A stretch of DNA of 30,604 nt from an uncultured Odoribacter sp. (GTDB lineage: Bacteria > Bacteroidota > Bacteroidia > Bacteroidales > Marinifilaceae). The stretch lies in the NCBI GenBank assembly GCA_910578985.1, contig CAJTSF010000028.1, forward strand, positions 1 through 30,604, read 5' to 3'. Made by a program: the position numbers and the translations under genes. The notes below the pieces were generated by a model. That model was given only the letters and a program-made list of their open reading frames with translations. It had not been told where the DNA came from and did no database searches. This document shows, piece by piece, positions 6,121-13,939 of this stretch (position 1 is its first letter; every line of letters begins with the position of its first letter).

Positions 6121-6993
6121 TTAAAAAGGCAGGTCGTAACTCGCGCTTCTTTCATGCAATCGGCAACAGTCCAGGTTATCCAGACAAGCAAGGTCTTTGA
6201 TTTTTTCCCGACATCCGGCAAATATGGAAATATCCTCCAGTTCCGTTTTACGCGCACGACTCATGGACAGGTAGGTTTCCTCTTTGTCTATCCCCAGGAA
6301 GCGCCGCCCGAGGAGATTGGCTGCAATGCCCGTGGTGCTGCTCCCGGTGAAGGGGTCGAGTATCCAAGCCCCCTGCTCCGTCGAAGCCAAAATGGCGCGG
6401 ACGAGTAAAGAGAGCGGTTTTTGGGTGGGGTGTTTGCCACACGTTTTTTCCCAACGCGCAATTGCCGGCAGGTGCCACACATCGGTCATCTGTTTCTCAC
6501 CATTGATTCGTTTCATCAGATCGTAGTTGTAACAGTGGGGAACTTGGGGTGATTTTCTTGCCCAAATCACGAACTCCGTGGAAAAGGTGAAGTAACGACA
6601 GGATATGTTGGGGGGCGGATTGGTCTTTGCCCAGGTAATGACATTCAGTATTTTATAGCCCAATTCTGTCAATCGGTTCGCCACGGAAAAGATGTTGTGA
6701 TGGGTGCCGCTAATCCATATTGTGCCGTTCTCTTTCAGTTTGTCGCGGCATAGTTTAAGCCATTCCCGATTAAAGGCGTCTATCTGATCCGCAGTTCCGC
6801 CTTTGTCCCAATCACCTTTGTCCACACATACGATTTTTCCGCTTTGGAGAGAGAGGCCCCCGTTTGAAAGGAAATAAGGAGGGTCGGCAAATATCATGTC
6901 AAACTTGAAATCGAATTGCGGCAACAGCCAGCGGCAATCCCCGTGCAAAAGGGTAAAGTCTCGATCTCCCGATCTATAAAACGGGGTCAGCAT
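6121..6993 (-). CDS. dpnA: DpnA-like adenine-N6 DNA methyltransferase (second methylase of a DpnII-type system)
   Basis: A 290-residue beta-class amino-methyltransferase. The catalytic motif DPPY is at 37-40, and the AdoMet-binding motif DPFTGSSTTG is at 213-222, so the motif order is catalytic first. The conserved GKHPTQKPLSLL precedes it. It matches the DpnA (M2.DpnII) type, which in Streptococcus methylates GATC adenine, including on single-stranded DNA, and protects incoming plasmids during transformation. It is the last gene of the operon; its start overlaps the endonuclease stop in a 7-nt overlap, which points to translational coupling. Its C-terminal tail (about 255-290) is Cys-rich and extends beyond the core. 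No terminator of its own is obvious; the cupin terminator faces it. Confidence 0.93.
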   Translation of the reverse strand: MLTPFYRSGDRDFTLLHGDCRWLLPQFDFKFDMIFADPPYFLSNGGLSLQSGKIVCVDKGDWDKGGTADQIDAFNREWLKLCRDKLKENGTIWISGTHHNIFSVANRLTELGYKILNVITWAKTNPPPNISCRYFTFSTEFVIWARKSPQVPHCYNYDLMKRINGEKQMTDVWHLPAIARWEKTCGKHPTQKPLSLLVRAILASTEQGAWILDPFTGSSTTGIAANLLGRRFLGIDKEETYLSMSRARKTELEDISIFAGCREKIKDLACLDNLDCCRLHERSASYDLPF

Positions 6994-7832
6994 AGTTCAA
7001 CTTTCAATCCGTTTATCCATTCCCGAACCGTGGTGAGGTTATAGAGTCTCGGGATCATATAGTAGGCTTCTTCCAATTTGCCCCGTGCCGATTTCCAACC
7101 GACCCCGTCGGTTATCCACACGAACTCGTAAGCGGGATGACGATTGATTTTGGGAGCAAGTTCCGAATAGGCACGGGCAACTTCATTCAATTTGGAACCG
7201 CCGCCACTATAGAAATTGACCTCCACCAAATAAGTCTTGAGAGGTGTCGTGACCACAAAATCGAAACGTTTCAAGTCTTCCCCCAAGCACTTCATCTCCT
7301 CAAATTCCGTAGAATAGACCTCTTGCCGGAAAGGTATGCCCTCTGCTCGAAAGAGTTCCGCGATTTGCCGCTCCATAATGTGCCCGCTCCTGTTTTTGCG
7401 GGCATTCGTATCCAAGCCCGTTTCTACGCCGAAAACATAATCAACGAGATTGGTCACCCGTTTATTTTGAAGTACTTCCCGCAGTCCTGTCTCTTCTATA
7501 TATTCGATGACGCCTTCGGGAGTTTTAAAAAAATCTTCCACAAGTCGAATCCGTCCGTTTTTGTCTATTACTTTTTTCTTTTCGCAGGTACGTACGGCTA
7601 TAAGAATGTCCAACACACTGAACACCTTGGGATTCTCCTGCCACAGTGTGTAGACCGCCGCAGGGAGGTCTTCTTTCCCGATTAAGTAGTTCAATTGATT
7701 GAGTCGGACGGAAATGGATTCTACGCGGGCAGTAATCTTATCGAAATCGGTAAAAAATCCCAGATTGGCATTAGTCTCTGTCAATTGGGAGATAAATGTC
7801 TGAAAGTGTTCTTCGGTGTGTGGCTGGTGCAT
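6987..7832 (-). CDS. dpnB: DpnII-type restriction endonuclease (GATC)
   Basis: A 281-residue protein that resembles R.DpnII along its whole length. Shared landmarks are an N-terminal TDFDKI region, LVDYVFGVETGLDTNARKNR (129-148) followed by SGHIME, and KRFDFVV followed by YLVEVNFYSGGGSKLNEVAR (201-220), which holds the likely PD-(D/E)xK active-site residues (D191, E204), and FVWITDGVGW. It cleaves unmethylated GATC in double-stranded DNA. The similarity extends to the first residues, so the start at 7832 is probably right even though it overlaps the dpnM reading frame by 62 nt. The overlap may delay endonuclease translation until the methylase is made. Gene order is M-R-A, unlike the dpnM-dpnA-dpnB order in Streptococcus pneumoniae. 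Confidence 0.94.
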   Translation of the reverse strand: MHQPHTEEHFQTFISQLTETNANLGFFTDFDKITARVESISVRLNQLNYLIGKEDLPAAVYTLWQENPKVFSVLDILIAVRTCEKKKVIDKNGRIRLVEDFFKTPEGVIEYIEETGLREVLQNKRVTNLVDYVFGVETGLDTNARKNRSGHIMERQIAELFRAEGIPFRQEVYSTEFEEMKCLGEDLKRFDFVVTTPLKTYLVEVNFYSGGGSKLNEVARAYSELAPKINRHPAYEFVWITDGVGWKSARGKLEEAYYMIPRLYNLTTVREWINGLKVELC

Positions 7833-8739
7833 ATCTTGTGTTATCGTAATTTCTGATCAATAATTCCGTCAAAGGTCCCCGCTTTTCGGGATTGACATTC
7901 ACGGAACGGGAGGCATACACCCGTTCGATGAGGTAGTCCTTGTACAAGTCATCAAAGAAAGTGTTTTCCGCATGGCGCCCCCTGCCGTCCGAATTGCTCA
8001 ACATCAGCCAACATCGCTTCGCGGACAAGCGGTCGGCATATTCTTTCAGACGTATCTGCTCCCGGTCGTCGAAACTCTCCTTGGCATAGGAATTAAAACT
8101 GGATGTGGCATCCAGAGGACGGTAGGGTGGGTCGAAATAAACGAACGTATTCTCTGATACATAGCGTTCGGTCTGCTCGAAGTCGCCATGAAGTATTTCC
8201 ACTTTCTGCAACAATTCGCTATCGACATAAATTATCTCTTCGTCAAAGATTCTGGGGTTCTTATACCTCCCGAAAGGGACATTGAATTCTCCTTTGGAAT
8301 TGACCCGATACAAGCCGTTGAAACAGGTCTTGTTTAAAAATATCAGGTACATCGTATTGTCCACATCGGACAAATTCCCATGGTTGAAACGCTTACGCGC
8401 CTCCAGATAGAACTCTTTTCTTTTCTCCTCCTCGGTGATGTTCAAATATTCCTTTTGAATGGCAGCCAACGCCTGAATAAGACGTTCAGGAGAATCCTTG
8501 ACAATGCGGTATGCCTTTATCAAATCCGGATTCAAATCGTTGATGACAGCCCGTCCGATGTTGGGATAAGTCTGTAACATGAAAAAGAGCATCGCGCCAC
8601 CGCCAATAAATGGTTCAATGTAAGTGAAGTTCTCCCATCTGGCAAGATGTTCCGGCAGCAAAGCAGCAAACGCAGGCAACAACTGCCCTTTGCCTCCAAC
8701 CCATTTGATAAAGGGTTTTGCTGTATATGGTATCCTCAT
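7771..8739 (-). CDS. dpnM: Dam-family adenine-N6 DNA methyltransferase (DpnM-like)
   Basis: A 322-residue alpha-class adenine methylase. The AdoMet-binding region has PFIKWVGGKGQLLP (9-22) and FIGGGAM (44-50), and the catalytic motif DPPY is at 203-206. This is the Dam/M1.DpnII layout, with a target-recognition insert between the two (about 60-190). It methylates GATC on double-stranded DNA and protects the host from the endonuclease encoded next. It is first in the operon. A TATCTTTG box lies 23 nt before the start codon. About 35 C-terminal residues lie beyond the usual Dam core, and this extension is the part that overlaps the endonuclease gene. Confidence 0.95.
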   Translation of the reverse strand: MRIPYTAKPFIKWVGGKGQLLPAFAALLPEHLARWENFTYIEPFIGGGAMLFFMLQTYPNIGRAVINDLNPDLIKAYRIVKDSPERLIQALAAIQKEYLNITEEEKRKEFYLEARKRFNHGNLSDVDNTMYLIFLNKTCFNGLYRVNSKGEFNVPFGRYKNPRIFDEEIIYVDSELLQKVEILHGDFEQTERYVSENTFVYFDPPYRPLDATSSFNSYAKESFDDREQIRLKEYADRLSAKRCWLMLSNSDGRGRHAENTFFDDLYKDYLIERVYASRSVNVNPEKRGPLTELLIRNYDNTRYAPATHRRTLSDIYLPIDRD

Positions 8740-8761
8740 GCTTCAAAATTGTTTGCTCTGA

Positions 8762-8769
8762 CAAAGATA
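8762..8769 (-). promoter_or_regulatory. candidate -7 box of the DpnII-type operon
   Basis: TATCTTTG on the minus strand, an exact TAnnTTTG match, ends 23 nt upstream of the dpnM start. The -33 region is weak (TTT rather than TTG at the expected distance). Confidence 0.5.
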
Positions 8770-8822
8770 GGTTTTTCCTGCCGATTAAACAGGAATATAT
8801 TTCCTAAAAAACATTGCCGCAC

Positions 8823-8853
8823 AAAAAAGCCCGGTCGCCTTTGGCGACCGGGC
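8823..8853 (-). terminator. intrinsic terminator of secDF
   Basis: A perfect 11-bp stem (GCCCGGTCGCC at 8829-8839 with GGCGACCGGGC at 8843-8853) has a 3-nt loop and is followed on the minus strand by six T residues. It lies 27 nt after the secDF stop codon. Confidence 0.9.
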
Positions 8854-8879
8854 ATAAATTCAAACATTGAAACATGTAG

Positions 8880-11876
8880 TTATTTCTTCACCACGGCTTT
8901 TTTCTTGGCGAACTTCCGGCGGAAGTCGTAAGAAAGAGGCGTAGCGACAAAGAGCGAGGAGTAGGTTCCCACAATCACACCGATCAAGAGGGCGAACACG
9001 AAGCCTTTAATGGAGGTGCCGCCGAAGATGAAGATGGCAAGCAGCACGATCAGCGTGGAGAGGGAGGTGCTGAAGGTGCGCCGCAAGGTGGAGTTCAACG
9101 CCGCATTGGTGGTGTCCTGGTCTTCGCGCTTGGGATAGAGGCGATGGTATTCGCGGATGCGGTCGAAGACAACCACGGTGTCGTTGATGGAGTAGCCCAC
9201 AACGGTGAGGATGGCGGCAATGAATGCCTGGTCGATTTCAAGGGAGAAGGGCAGGTATCCCGAGAGGAGGGAGAAGAGCCCGAGCACGACGATGGTGTTG
9301 TGGGCGAGTCCCAGCACAGCTCCGGCACCGTATTGCCATTCGGAGAAGCGCACCATGATGTACATGAAGATGACGATGAGGGCAAAGACCACGGACCAGA
9401 TGGCGGCACGGGTGATGTCCTCCGCCACGGCGGGACCGACTTTCTGGGACATCTGGCGGTAGTCGGTGAGGAATACCTCTTTGGAAGTCCCTTCGGGGAT
9501 GTGTTTCTTCAATCCTTCGTAAAGGAGTTCCTCGACTTCGTCATCGACTTCGACGCCTTCGTCGGCGATGCGGTATTTGGTGGTGATGCGCACCTGGTTG
9601 TCGCCGCCGAAGGTTTTGACTTCGGGCGCGCTGCCGTAAACGGCGGCGAGGCTTTCAGCGATATCTTCCACCTGGACGGGCTGGTCGAAAGTGACGGTGT
9701 AGGTCCTACCGCCGACGAAGTCGATGCCTTTGTCCAGTCCTTTGGTGAAAAGGGATACGATGCAGACAAGGGTGATGACGCCCGATACGATGTAGCCCAC
9801 TTTCCGGCGTTGCAGGAAGGGGAAGTGGATGTCGCGCAGCCAGTTGGCAGTGAACGGAGTGGTGAAACGCACGTTTTCGTTCTTGCGGGCTGCCCGCTCA
9901 AGCATCAGACGGGTGATGAAGATGGCAGTGAAGAGGGAGGTGAAGATACCGATGATCAATGTGGTCGCGAAACCTTTGATGGGTCCTTCCCCGAAGTAGT
10001 AGAGGATGAAACCGGTGAGCAATGTGGTCACCTGTCCGTCGATGATGGCAGAGTATGCCTGGCGGTAGCCTTCCTTAATGGCGAGGCGCAAGCCTTTGCC
10101 GCTGCGGAGTTCTTCCTGGATGCGTTCATAAATCAGTACGTTGGCATCGACGGACATACCCATGGTGAGGACGATACCGGCGATACCCGGCAAGGTGAGC
10201 ACGGCACCGATGGATGCGAGCACGCCGAAGAGGAAGAAGAGGTTGGTGAGCAGCGCCACGTCGGCAGCAAGTCCGGCGCCGCGACTGTAGAAGAAAAGCA
10301 TGTAAATGAGCACCAATGCGAATGCGATGACGAAGGACCACATGCCGGAACGGATGGATTCGCTACCGAGGGAGGGTCCTACGATTTCGTCGGCGATAAT
10401 GCGTGCCGGAGCGGGCAGTTTACCCGATTCGAGGATGTTCGCCAGGTCGAGTGCCTCTTTGACGTCGAATTGTCCGGTGATCTGGGACTGCCCGTTGGGG
10501 ATTTCATTCATGACGTTCGGAGAGGAACAGATATATCCGTCCAGTACGATGGCGATGCAGTGGCCCACGTTTTCTTTGGTGAGGCGCGCCCATGTCTTGG
10601 CTCCTTCGGGGCTCATGGTCATGGATACGATGGGACGGCTGCCGTTGTGTTCGTAGTCCTGGCGTGCGCTTACGACCGCCCCGCCGTCCATCGGCGCTTT
10701 GCCGTCGCGGGTGGTGATTTTGATGGCATGCAGGGGTACCAGCCCGTTCATCTTGTCCGCCTTGGTCTCCCACAGGAGCCGGGCGTTGCGCGGCAATACG
10801 GCTTTTACCTGCGGCATAGCCAGTATTTTATTGACTTCGCTGGTGTCCGCCACGCGTGCGTAACCAACGATGGATCCGTTGGGAATGACCTGCCCGCTGC
10901 GGTCCACATTGGGATAGAGGACAGCAAAGAGGGGGTTGTTTTTCTTGAATTCGGATTCGGAGTTGAGCAGTTGGTTCAAGGAATCCTGGGAGGCGATATT
11001 GTCGATGAGGCTGTTGCCTTCCGCTTTCTGGGCGTTCTCTTTCCCGGCGGTTGTGGCTGCCTCTTTTTCATCCGTAGCGAGTTTGCCGCTGGCTTTGAGG
11101 ATGTCGAAAGCCTTGCTGTTGGCAGCTGCGAGGTATTGGTAGAAGTCGCCGTTGTCGAAGGTCTCGAAGAATTCCAAGGCAGCGGTTCCCTGGAGGAGTT
11201 TGCGCACACGCTGGGCATCCTTGATGCCGGGAAGCTCGATGACTATGCGTCCCGAGATATCCGCTTTGCGGATGTTGGGCTGTGCCACGCCGAAACGGTC
11301 GATACGGGTGCGCAGGATGTTGAAGGTGTTGTCGATGGCGCCTTCCGCCTCCTCACGTACGACGTCGAGGACTTCTTTATTGGTGGCGCCGATTTTGATT
11401 TTGTCTTTCAGTTCCACGGTTCCGAAGTAGTCGGGAGAAGCCAACTGGGCATTGGGCGCCAATTTCTCGAATGCCTCGCCGAAGAGGGTCACGAAGTCCT
11501 TCGGGCTGGTCGTGCGCATCCGCACGGCTTCCTGCACCGCCTGGTTGAATATGGGGTCCTGGGTGTTGTTTGCCAGACTGCGTACCACGTCCGCTACATC
11601 GACCTCCATAGTCACGTTCATACCACCCCGCAAGTCCAAACCCAAGTTCAGTTCCAACTCCTTACATTCTTTGTAAGTGTACTTCACAAACCCGAGGCTG
11701 TAAATCTCTTGGTTTGCAATCGAATCCAGATACGCCTTTTCTTTGTTCGGATCCCCTTGCGCATACTCTTGCGCAGCTTTTTCCACCCGACTGGTTTTCC
11801 AGGTAAAAGACAACTGGTAAAGACTCACCAACGCCAACGCTACGGCAAGTAATGTAATTGCTCCTTTATTCTGCAT
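8880..11876 (-). CDS. secDF: protein translocase subunit SecDF (fused)
   Basis: A 998-residue fusion of SecD and SecF, the usual form in Bacteroidota. The N-terminal membrane helix (about 6-24) is followed by the SecD periplasmic region starting with ELNLGLDLRGGMNVTMEV (75-92) and a long P1 domain. The first set of five membrane helices includes GMSVDANVLIYERIQEEL. The SecF half starts around residue 690, with its signature GIDFVGGRTYTVTF near 715, and the second helix set includes GYSINDTVVVFDRIREY. The complex uses the proton gradient to help SecYEG move proteins across the inner membrane. A Gln/Asn/Ala/Lys-rich insert (about 255-305) in the P1 domain is typical of the Bacteroidota version. 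It is a single-gene transcript with its own promoter and terminator. Confidence 0.97.
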   Translation of the reverse strand: MQNKGAITLLAVALALVSLYQLSFTWKTSRVEKAAQEYAQGDPNKEKAYLDSIANQEIYSLGFVKYTYKECKELELNLGLDLRGGMNVTMEVDVADVVRSLANNTQDPIFNQAVQEAVRMRTTSPKDFVTLFGEAFEKLAPNAQLASPDYFGTVELKDKIKIGATNKEVLDVVREEAEGAIDNTFNILRTRIDRFGVAQPNIRKADISGRIVIELPGIKDAQRVRKLLQGTAALEFFETFDNGDFYQYLAAANSKAFDILKASGKLATDEKEAATTAGKENAQKAEGNSLIDNIASQDSLNQLLNSESEFKKNNPLFAVLYPNVDRSGQVIPNGSIVGYARVADTSEVNKILAMPQVKAVLPRNARLLWETKADKMNGLVPLHAIKITTRDGKAPMDGGAVVSARQDYEHNGSRPIVSMTMSPEGAKTWARLTKENVGHCIAIVLDGYICSSPNVMNEIPNGQSQITGQFDVKEALDLANILESGKLPAPARIIADEIVGPSLGSESIRSGMWSFVIAFALVLIYMLFFYSRGAGLAADVALLTNLFFLFGVLASIGAVLTLPGIAGIVLTMGMSVDANVLIYERIQEELRSGKGLRLAIKEGYRQAYSAIIDGQVTTLLTGFILYYFGEGPIKGFATTLIIGIFTSLFTAIFITRLMLERAARKNENVRFTTPFTANWLRDIHFPFLQRRKVGYIVSGVITLVCIVSLFTKGLDKGIDFVGGRTYTVTFDQPVQVEDIAESLAAVYGSAPEVKTFGGDNQVRITTKYRIADEGVEVDDEVEELLYEGLKKHIPEGTSKEVFLTDYRQMSQKVGPAVAEDITRAAIWSVVFALIVIFMYIMVRFSEWQYGAGAVLGLAHNTIVVLGLFSLLSGYLPFSLEIDQAFIAAILTVVGYSINDTVVVFDRIREYHRLYPKREDQDTTNAALNSTLRRTFSTSLSTLIVLLAIFIFGGTSIKGFVFALLIGVIVGTYSSLFVATPLSYDFRRKFAKKKAVVKK

Positions 11877-12224
11877 TTTTTAATAAATTATGATATAAAC
11901 TAAATTTCTTTCTATCCCTAAGTACACAATTAATGCGCAAAAGTATAATATTTTTTGTAAAAAACAGCGGGAAGGGCAAAATATTAGTTGGGAACATGAC
12001 CTATCGGAAAACAACTTTACATTTTTGCTTTCAAACCATTCAAACGTAATGTACATTTTTCTACCTTTGCCATATCATAGAATCCTATAAGCAACAGAAT
12101 CGGATTGTAGTTCCGACAGATGCTCTGCTTATGGGGTTATCTTTCGTCTATCATAACATATAGAACACGATAAATATTGGCAACAACAGAAGATAATCAC
12201 TATTTTTATCTAAAATATTGCAAT
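11877..12224. other. AT-rich intergenic region upstream of secDF
   Basis: This holds the secDF promoter (-7 TACTTTTG on the minus strand at 11938-11945) and a plus-strand TACCTTTG near 12056-12063 that could serve the small gene at 12225. Nothing else is recognised. GC content drops sharply here, marking the edge of the accessory block that carries the CRISPR locus. Confidence 0.5.
11938..11945 (-). promoter_or_regulatory. candidate -7 box of secDF
   Basis: TACTTTTG on the minus strand matches TAnnTTTG, about 62 nt upstream of the start codon. The -33 region is T-rich without a clear TTG. Confidence 0.45.
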
Positions 12225-12419
12225 ATGGATAAATCAGTTGTAAAAAAGAAAATCAAAGAGAAACTTCAGGAATATGGATTTATAGAAAGTGATTTAACTT
12301 CATCTGAACTCGAAGAACTCAAGGAAGAAGTTGAAGCCGAATTGAAGGGATACACAATACTTGATGGTGTATTATTCAATATTCCATCTTATGAGCGTAT
12401 AGCAAAGAGGAAAGGGTAA
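12225..12419 (+). CDS. small acidic protein of unknown function
   Basis: A 64-residue frame from the ATG at 12225. A TTG 48 nt upstream could extend it, but ATG is preferred. The protein is highly charged: a Lys-rich N-terminal helix (MDKSVVKKKIKEKLQEYG), an acidic helix (LTSSELEELKEEVEAELKG) and a short C-terminal part with GVLFNIPSYERIAKRKG. It has no signal peptide or membrane segment. I do not recognise the family. Together with the terminase-like gene downstream it may belong to a prophage remnant. Confidence 0.5.
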   Translation: MDKSVVKKKIKEKLQEYGFIESDLTSSELEELKEEVEAELKGYTILDGVLFNIPSYERIAKRKG

Positions 12420-12779
12420 TATGGTAAACTTTTTACGGCACAAGATGTATTTTGTAATACGATAGAGTATCCCCTACATTGCAACTGCATGGATGTCAGC
12501 AATCAAGCTAAATTAAGTATAGCACATTAGTAAAATAAGGCAAAAATCTTTATGAAGATGCAACCTCTTATCAGTCAAACGAATTACAATTGTTTCAGAC
12601 AATGGGAATATACATAGGCATAAACATAGTAGATAGAAAAGAAAAAGTACGCGCGGTAGTCCGAGCGTACCATCAGGGAGAGCAATGTCGTACAACATCA
12701 TCAGACGGGGGCCACCCTTTCTCCGACCCGTGCATCCTACAAGCGCAAAGGTAAGAATAATTATTGAAAACGGCGAGAA
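12420..12779. other. intergenic region before the terminase-like gene
   Basis: No gene is supported here. It contains one copy of a 17-bp sequence (TAGATAGAAAAGAAAAA, 12630-12646) that recurs at 13873-13889 beyond the CRISPR array. An imperfect hairpin GTACGC...GCGTAC (about 12647-12670) follows. Confidence 0.5.
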
Positions 12780-13202
12780 ATGGCAAAATTTGAGAAAGGA
12801 AATAAAAAAGGCAAGCAGACACTTTTCACAAGTGACAACCAGCCATCCAACCGAGGCAGGAAGCCCAAGCTATACACTATCGCCAAAAAGAAATACAACA
12901 TCTCACATGAGGAGTACAAAGACGTCATCGCCTATCTGATGCAATGCACCAAGAAAGAGATAAACAGCATCGCAGAAGACGACAATACGCCTATTTGGAT
13001 TGTGAATGTATGGCGGGCACTCTACAAGGATTCAGGACGTGGAGAGGTAAAGACGTTGAACGATATTACAGAGCGCATATTTGGAAAGATTCCAAACACG
13101 ACAGAGATAACCGGAAAGGACGGGAAAGACTTAATCCCCAAAATCGACATTGAGATTATTGACAAAAGGGAGGACGTAGCCCATGAAGATACAGACGACT
13201 AA
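12780..13202 (+). CDS. phage terminase small-subunit-like protein
   Basis: A 140-residue basic-to-acidic protein. The N-terminal part (KFEKGNKKGKQTLFTSDNQP, then NRGRKPKLYTIAKKKYNISH) has the Lys/Gly-rich lead and GRKPK motif seen in small terminase or DUF5681-type phage packaging proteins. A helical middle (about 44-95) follows, and the acidic tail ends VAHEDTDD. It would bind the packaging site on phage DNA. Support comes from the next start codon: an ATG at 13183, overlapping this stop by 20 nt, opens a frame that looks like the N-terminus of a terminase large subunit. The assignment is by pattern and context, not certain. No other phage structural genes are present, so this is a remnant. 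Confidence 0.5.
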   Translation: MAKFEKGNKKGKQTLFTSDNQPSNRGRKPKLYTIAKKKYNISHEEYKDVIAYLMQCTKKEINSIAEDDNTPIWIVNVWRALYKDSGRGEVKTLNDITERIFGKIPNTTEITGKDGKDLIPKIDIEIIDKREDVAHEDTDD

Positions 13203-13269
13203 AATATTCTCCATTGTCGATAATGCTATTAATCAGTTTGAGGTTGGTTGTGATTTGCTTACAAATTGA
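13183..13269 (+). pseudogene. truncated terminase large-subunit N-terminus running into the CRISPR array
   Basis: The frame starts MKIQTTKIFSIVDNAINQ, overlaps the small-subunit-like gene by 20 nt, and ends after 28 codons. The stop codon (13267-13269) lies inside the first CRISPR repeat, which begins at 13247. The K-x-T-T-K-x-F start and the overlap are typical of Bacteroidota phage TerL genes, which continue into a Walker A motif around residue 30. That part is replaced by the array. Homology over 21 residues is weak evidence, so the call is an inference. Confidence 0.4.
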
Positions 13270-13831
13270 TATCTTTGACCTATTGACAACAACAAGCCGG
13301 CAGCGCATGATTGACTACTTCCAGTTGTGATTTGCTTACAAATTAGTATCTTTGACCTATTGACAACAACAGGATAGAGAGGGAATTTATAACGGGATAC
13401 GTTGTGATTTGCTTACAAATTAGTATCTTTGACCTATTGACAACAACGTAATAATAACTCTATTGGGCACGACTACTGTTGTGATTTGCTTACAAATTAG
13501 TATCTTTGACCTATTGACAACAACTGGAATTAAGTGGAGTGCTGAGGAAATCCGTTGTGATTTGCTTACAAATTAGTATCTTTGACCTATTGACAACAAC
13601 GTCTGGGAGTTCTGATAAACCGTTGAAGCGTTGTGATTTGCTTACAAATTAGTATCTTTGACCTATTGACAACAACCAATATTTAAATTACCTGGTACAT
13701 TAGTTAGTTGTGATTTGCTTACAAATTAGTATCTTTGACCTATTGACAACAACGCATGGCGAGCGCGCGGGCGTGCACCAGGCGGTTGTGATTTGCTTAC
13801 AAATTAGTATCTTTGACCTATTGACAACAAC
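13247..13831 (+). CRISPR. type II-C CRISPR array, 8 repeats of 47 nt and 7 spacers
   Basis: Repeats start at 13247, 13324, 13401, 13478, 13554, 13630, 13707 and 13785. Spacers are 30, 30, 30, 29, 29, 30 and 31 nt. Seven repeats are identical. The first differs at positions 22-23 (AG to GA), marking it as the old, distal end, so new spacers should enter next to cas2. The repeat starts GTTGTGATTTGC and ends GACAACAAC, with GTTGT/ACAAC inverted ends. The crRNA strand is plus, because the tracrRNA anti-repeat pairs with the 5' half of the repeat as read on this strand. Each repeat holds a complete Bacteroidota promoter: TTG at repeat positions 2-4, a 19-nt spacer, and TATCTTTG at 24-31. This predicts a start near position 36 and one transcript per spacer. 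Spacer targets cannot be judged by eye. Confidence 0.98.
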
Positions 13832-13904
13832 TCAATCTGTATTACAAACTGAAATATAGAGATTTACAGCAATAGATAGAAAAGAAAAAAAGGACAAAGA
13901 TTCT

Positions 13905-13938
13905 ATAACAAATCCCGCCTAAAAGCGGGATTTGTTAT
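13905..13938. terminator. stem-loop separating the CRISPR array from cas2
   Basis: A perfect 14-bp stem (ATAACAAATCCCGC at 13905-13918 with GCGGGATTTGTTAT at 13925-13938) has a 6-nt loop and sits between two converging transcription units. It abuts the cas2 stop codon and probably ends transcription in both directions, although the T-tracts are short. Confidence 0.75.
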
Positions 13939-13939
13939 T

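Larger units (their letters stand above)
12630..13889. repeat. 17-bp direct repeat flanking the terminase remnant and CRISPR array
   Basis: TAGATAGAAAAGAAAAA occurs at 12630-12646 and at 13873-13889 in the same orientation. The coordinates given span both copies and the DNA between them. The pair could be an attachment-site duplication or a chance match of purine-rich sequence. Confidence 0.5.

Noticed and set aside
9144..11852. A 902-codon open frame on the plus strand opposite secDF
   Set aside because: It is the antisense shadow of the well-supported SecDF gene and has the low-complexity Asp/Gly/Val/His composition typical of such shadows.
12513..12701. A 62-codon minus-strand frame with a hydrophobic stretch
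   Set aside because: No promoter, no homology that I recognise, and it lies in an AT-rich gap where such frames arise by chance.
12647..12760. Possible tRNA or structured RNA in the GC-richer part of the gap
   Set aside because: The imperfect hairpin does not extend into a cloverleaf and no conserved tRNA arms are present.
13832..13904. A second tracrRNA or anti-repeat next to the array
   Set aside because: No complement of the repeat was found here; the only convincing anti-repeat is at 19902-19922.
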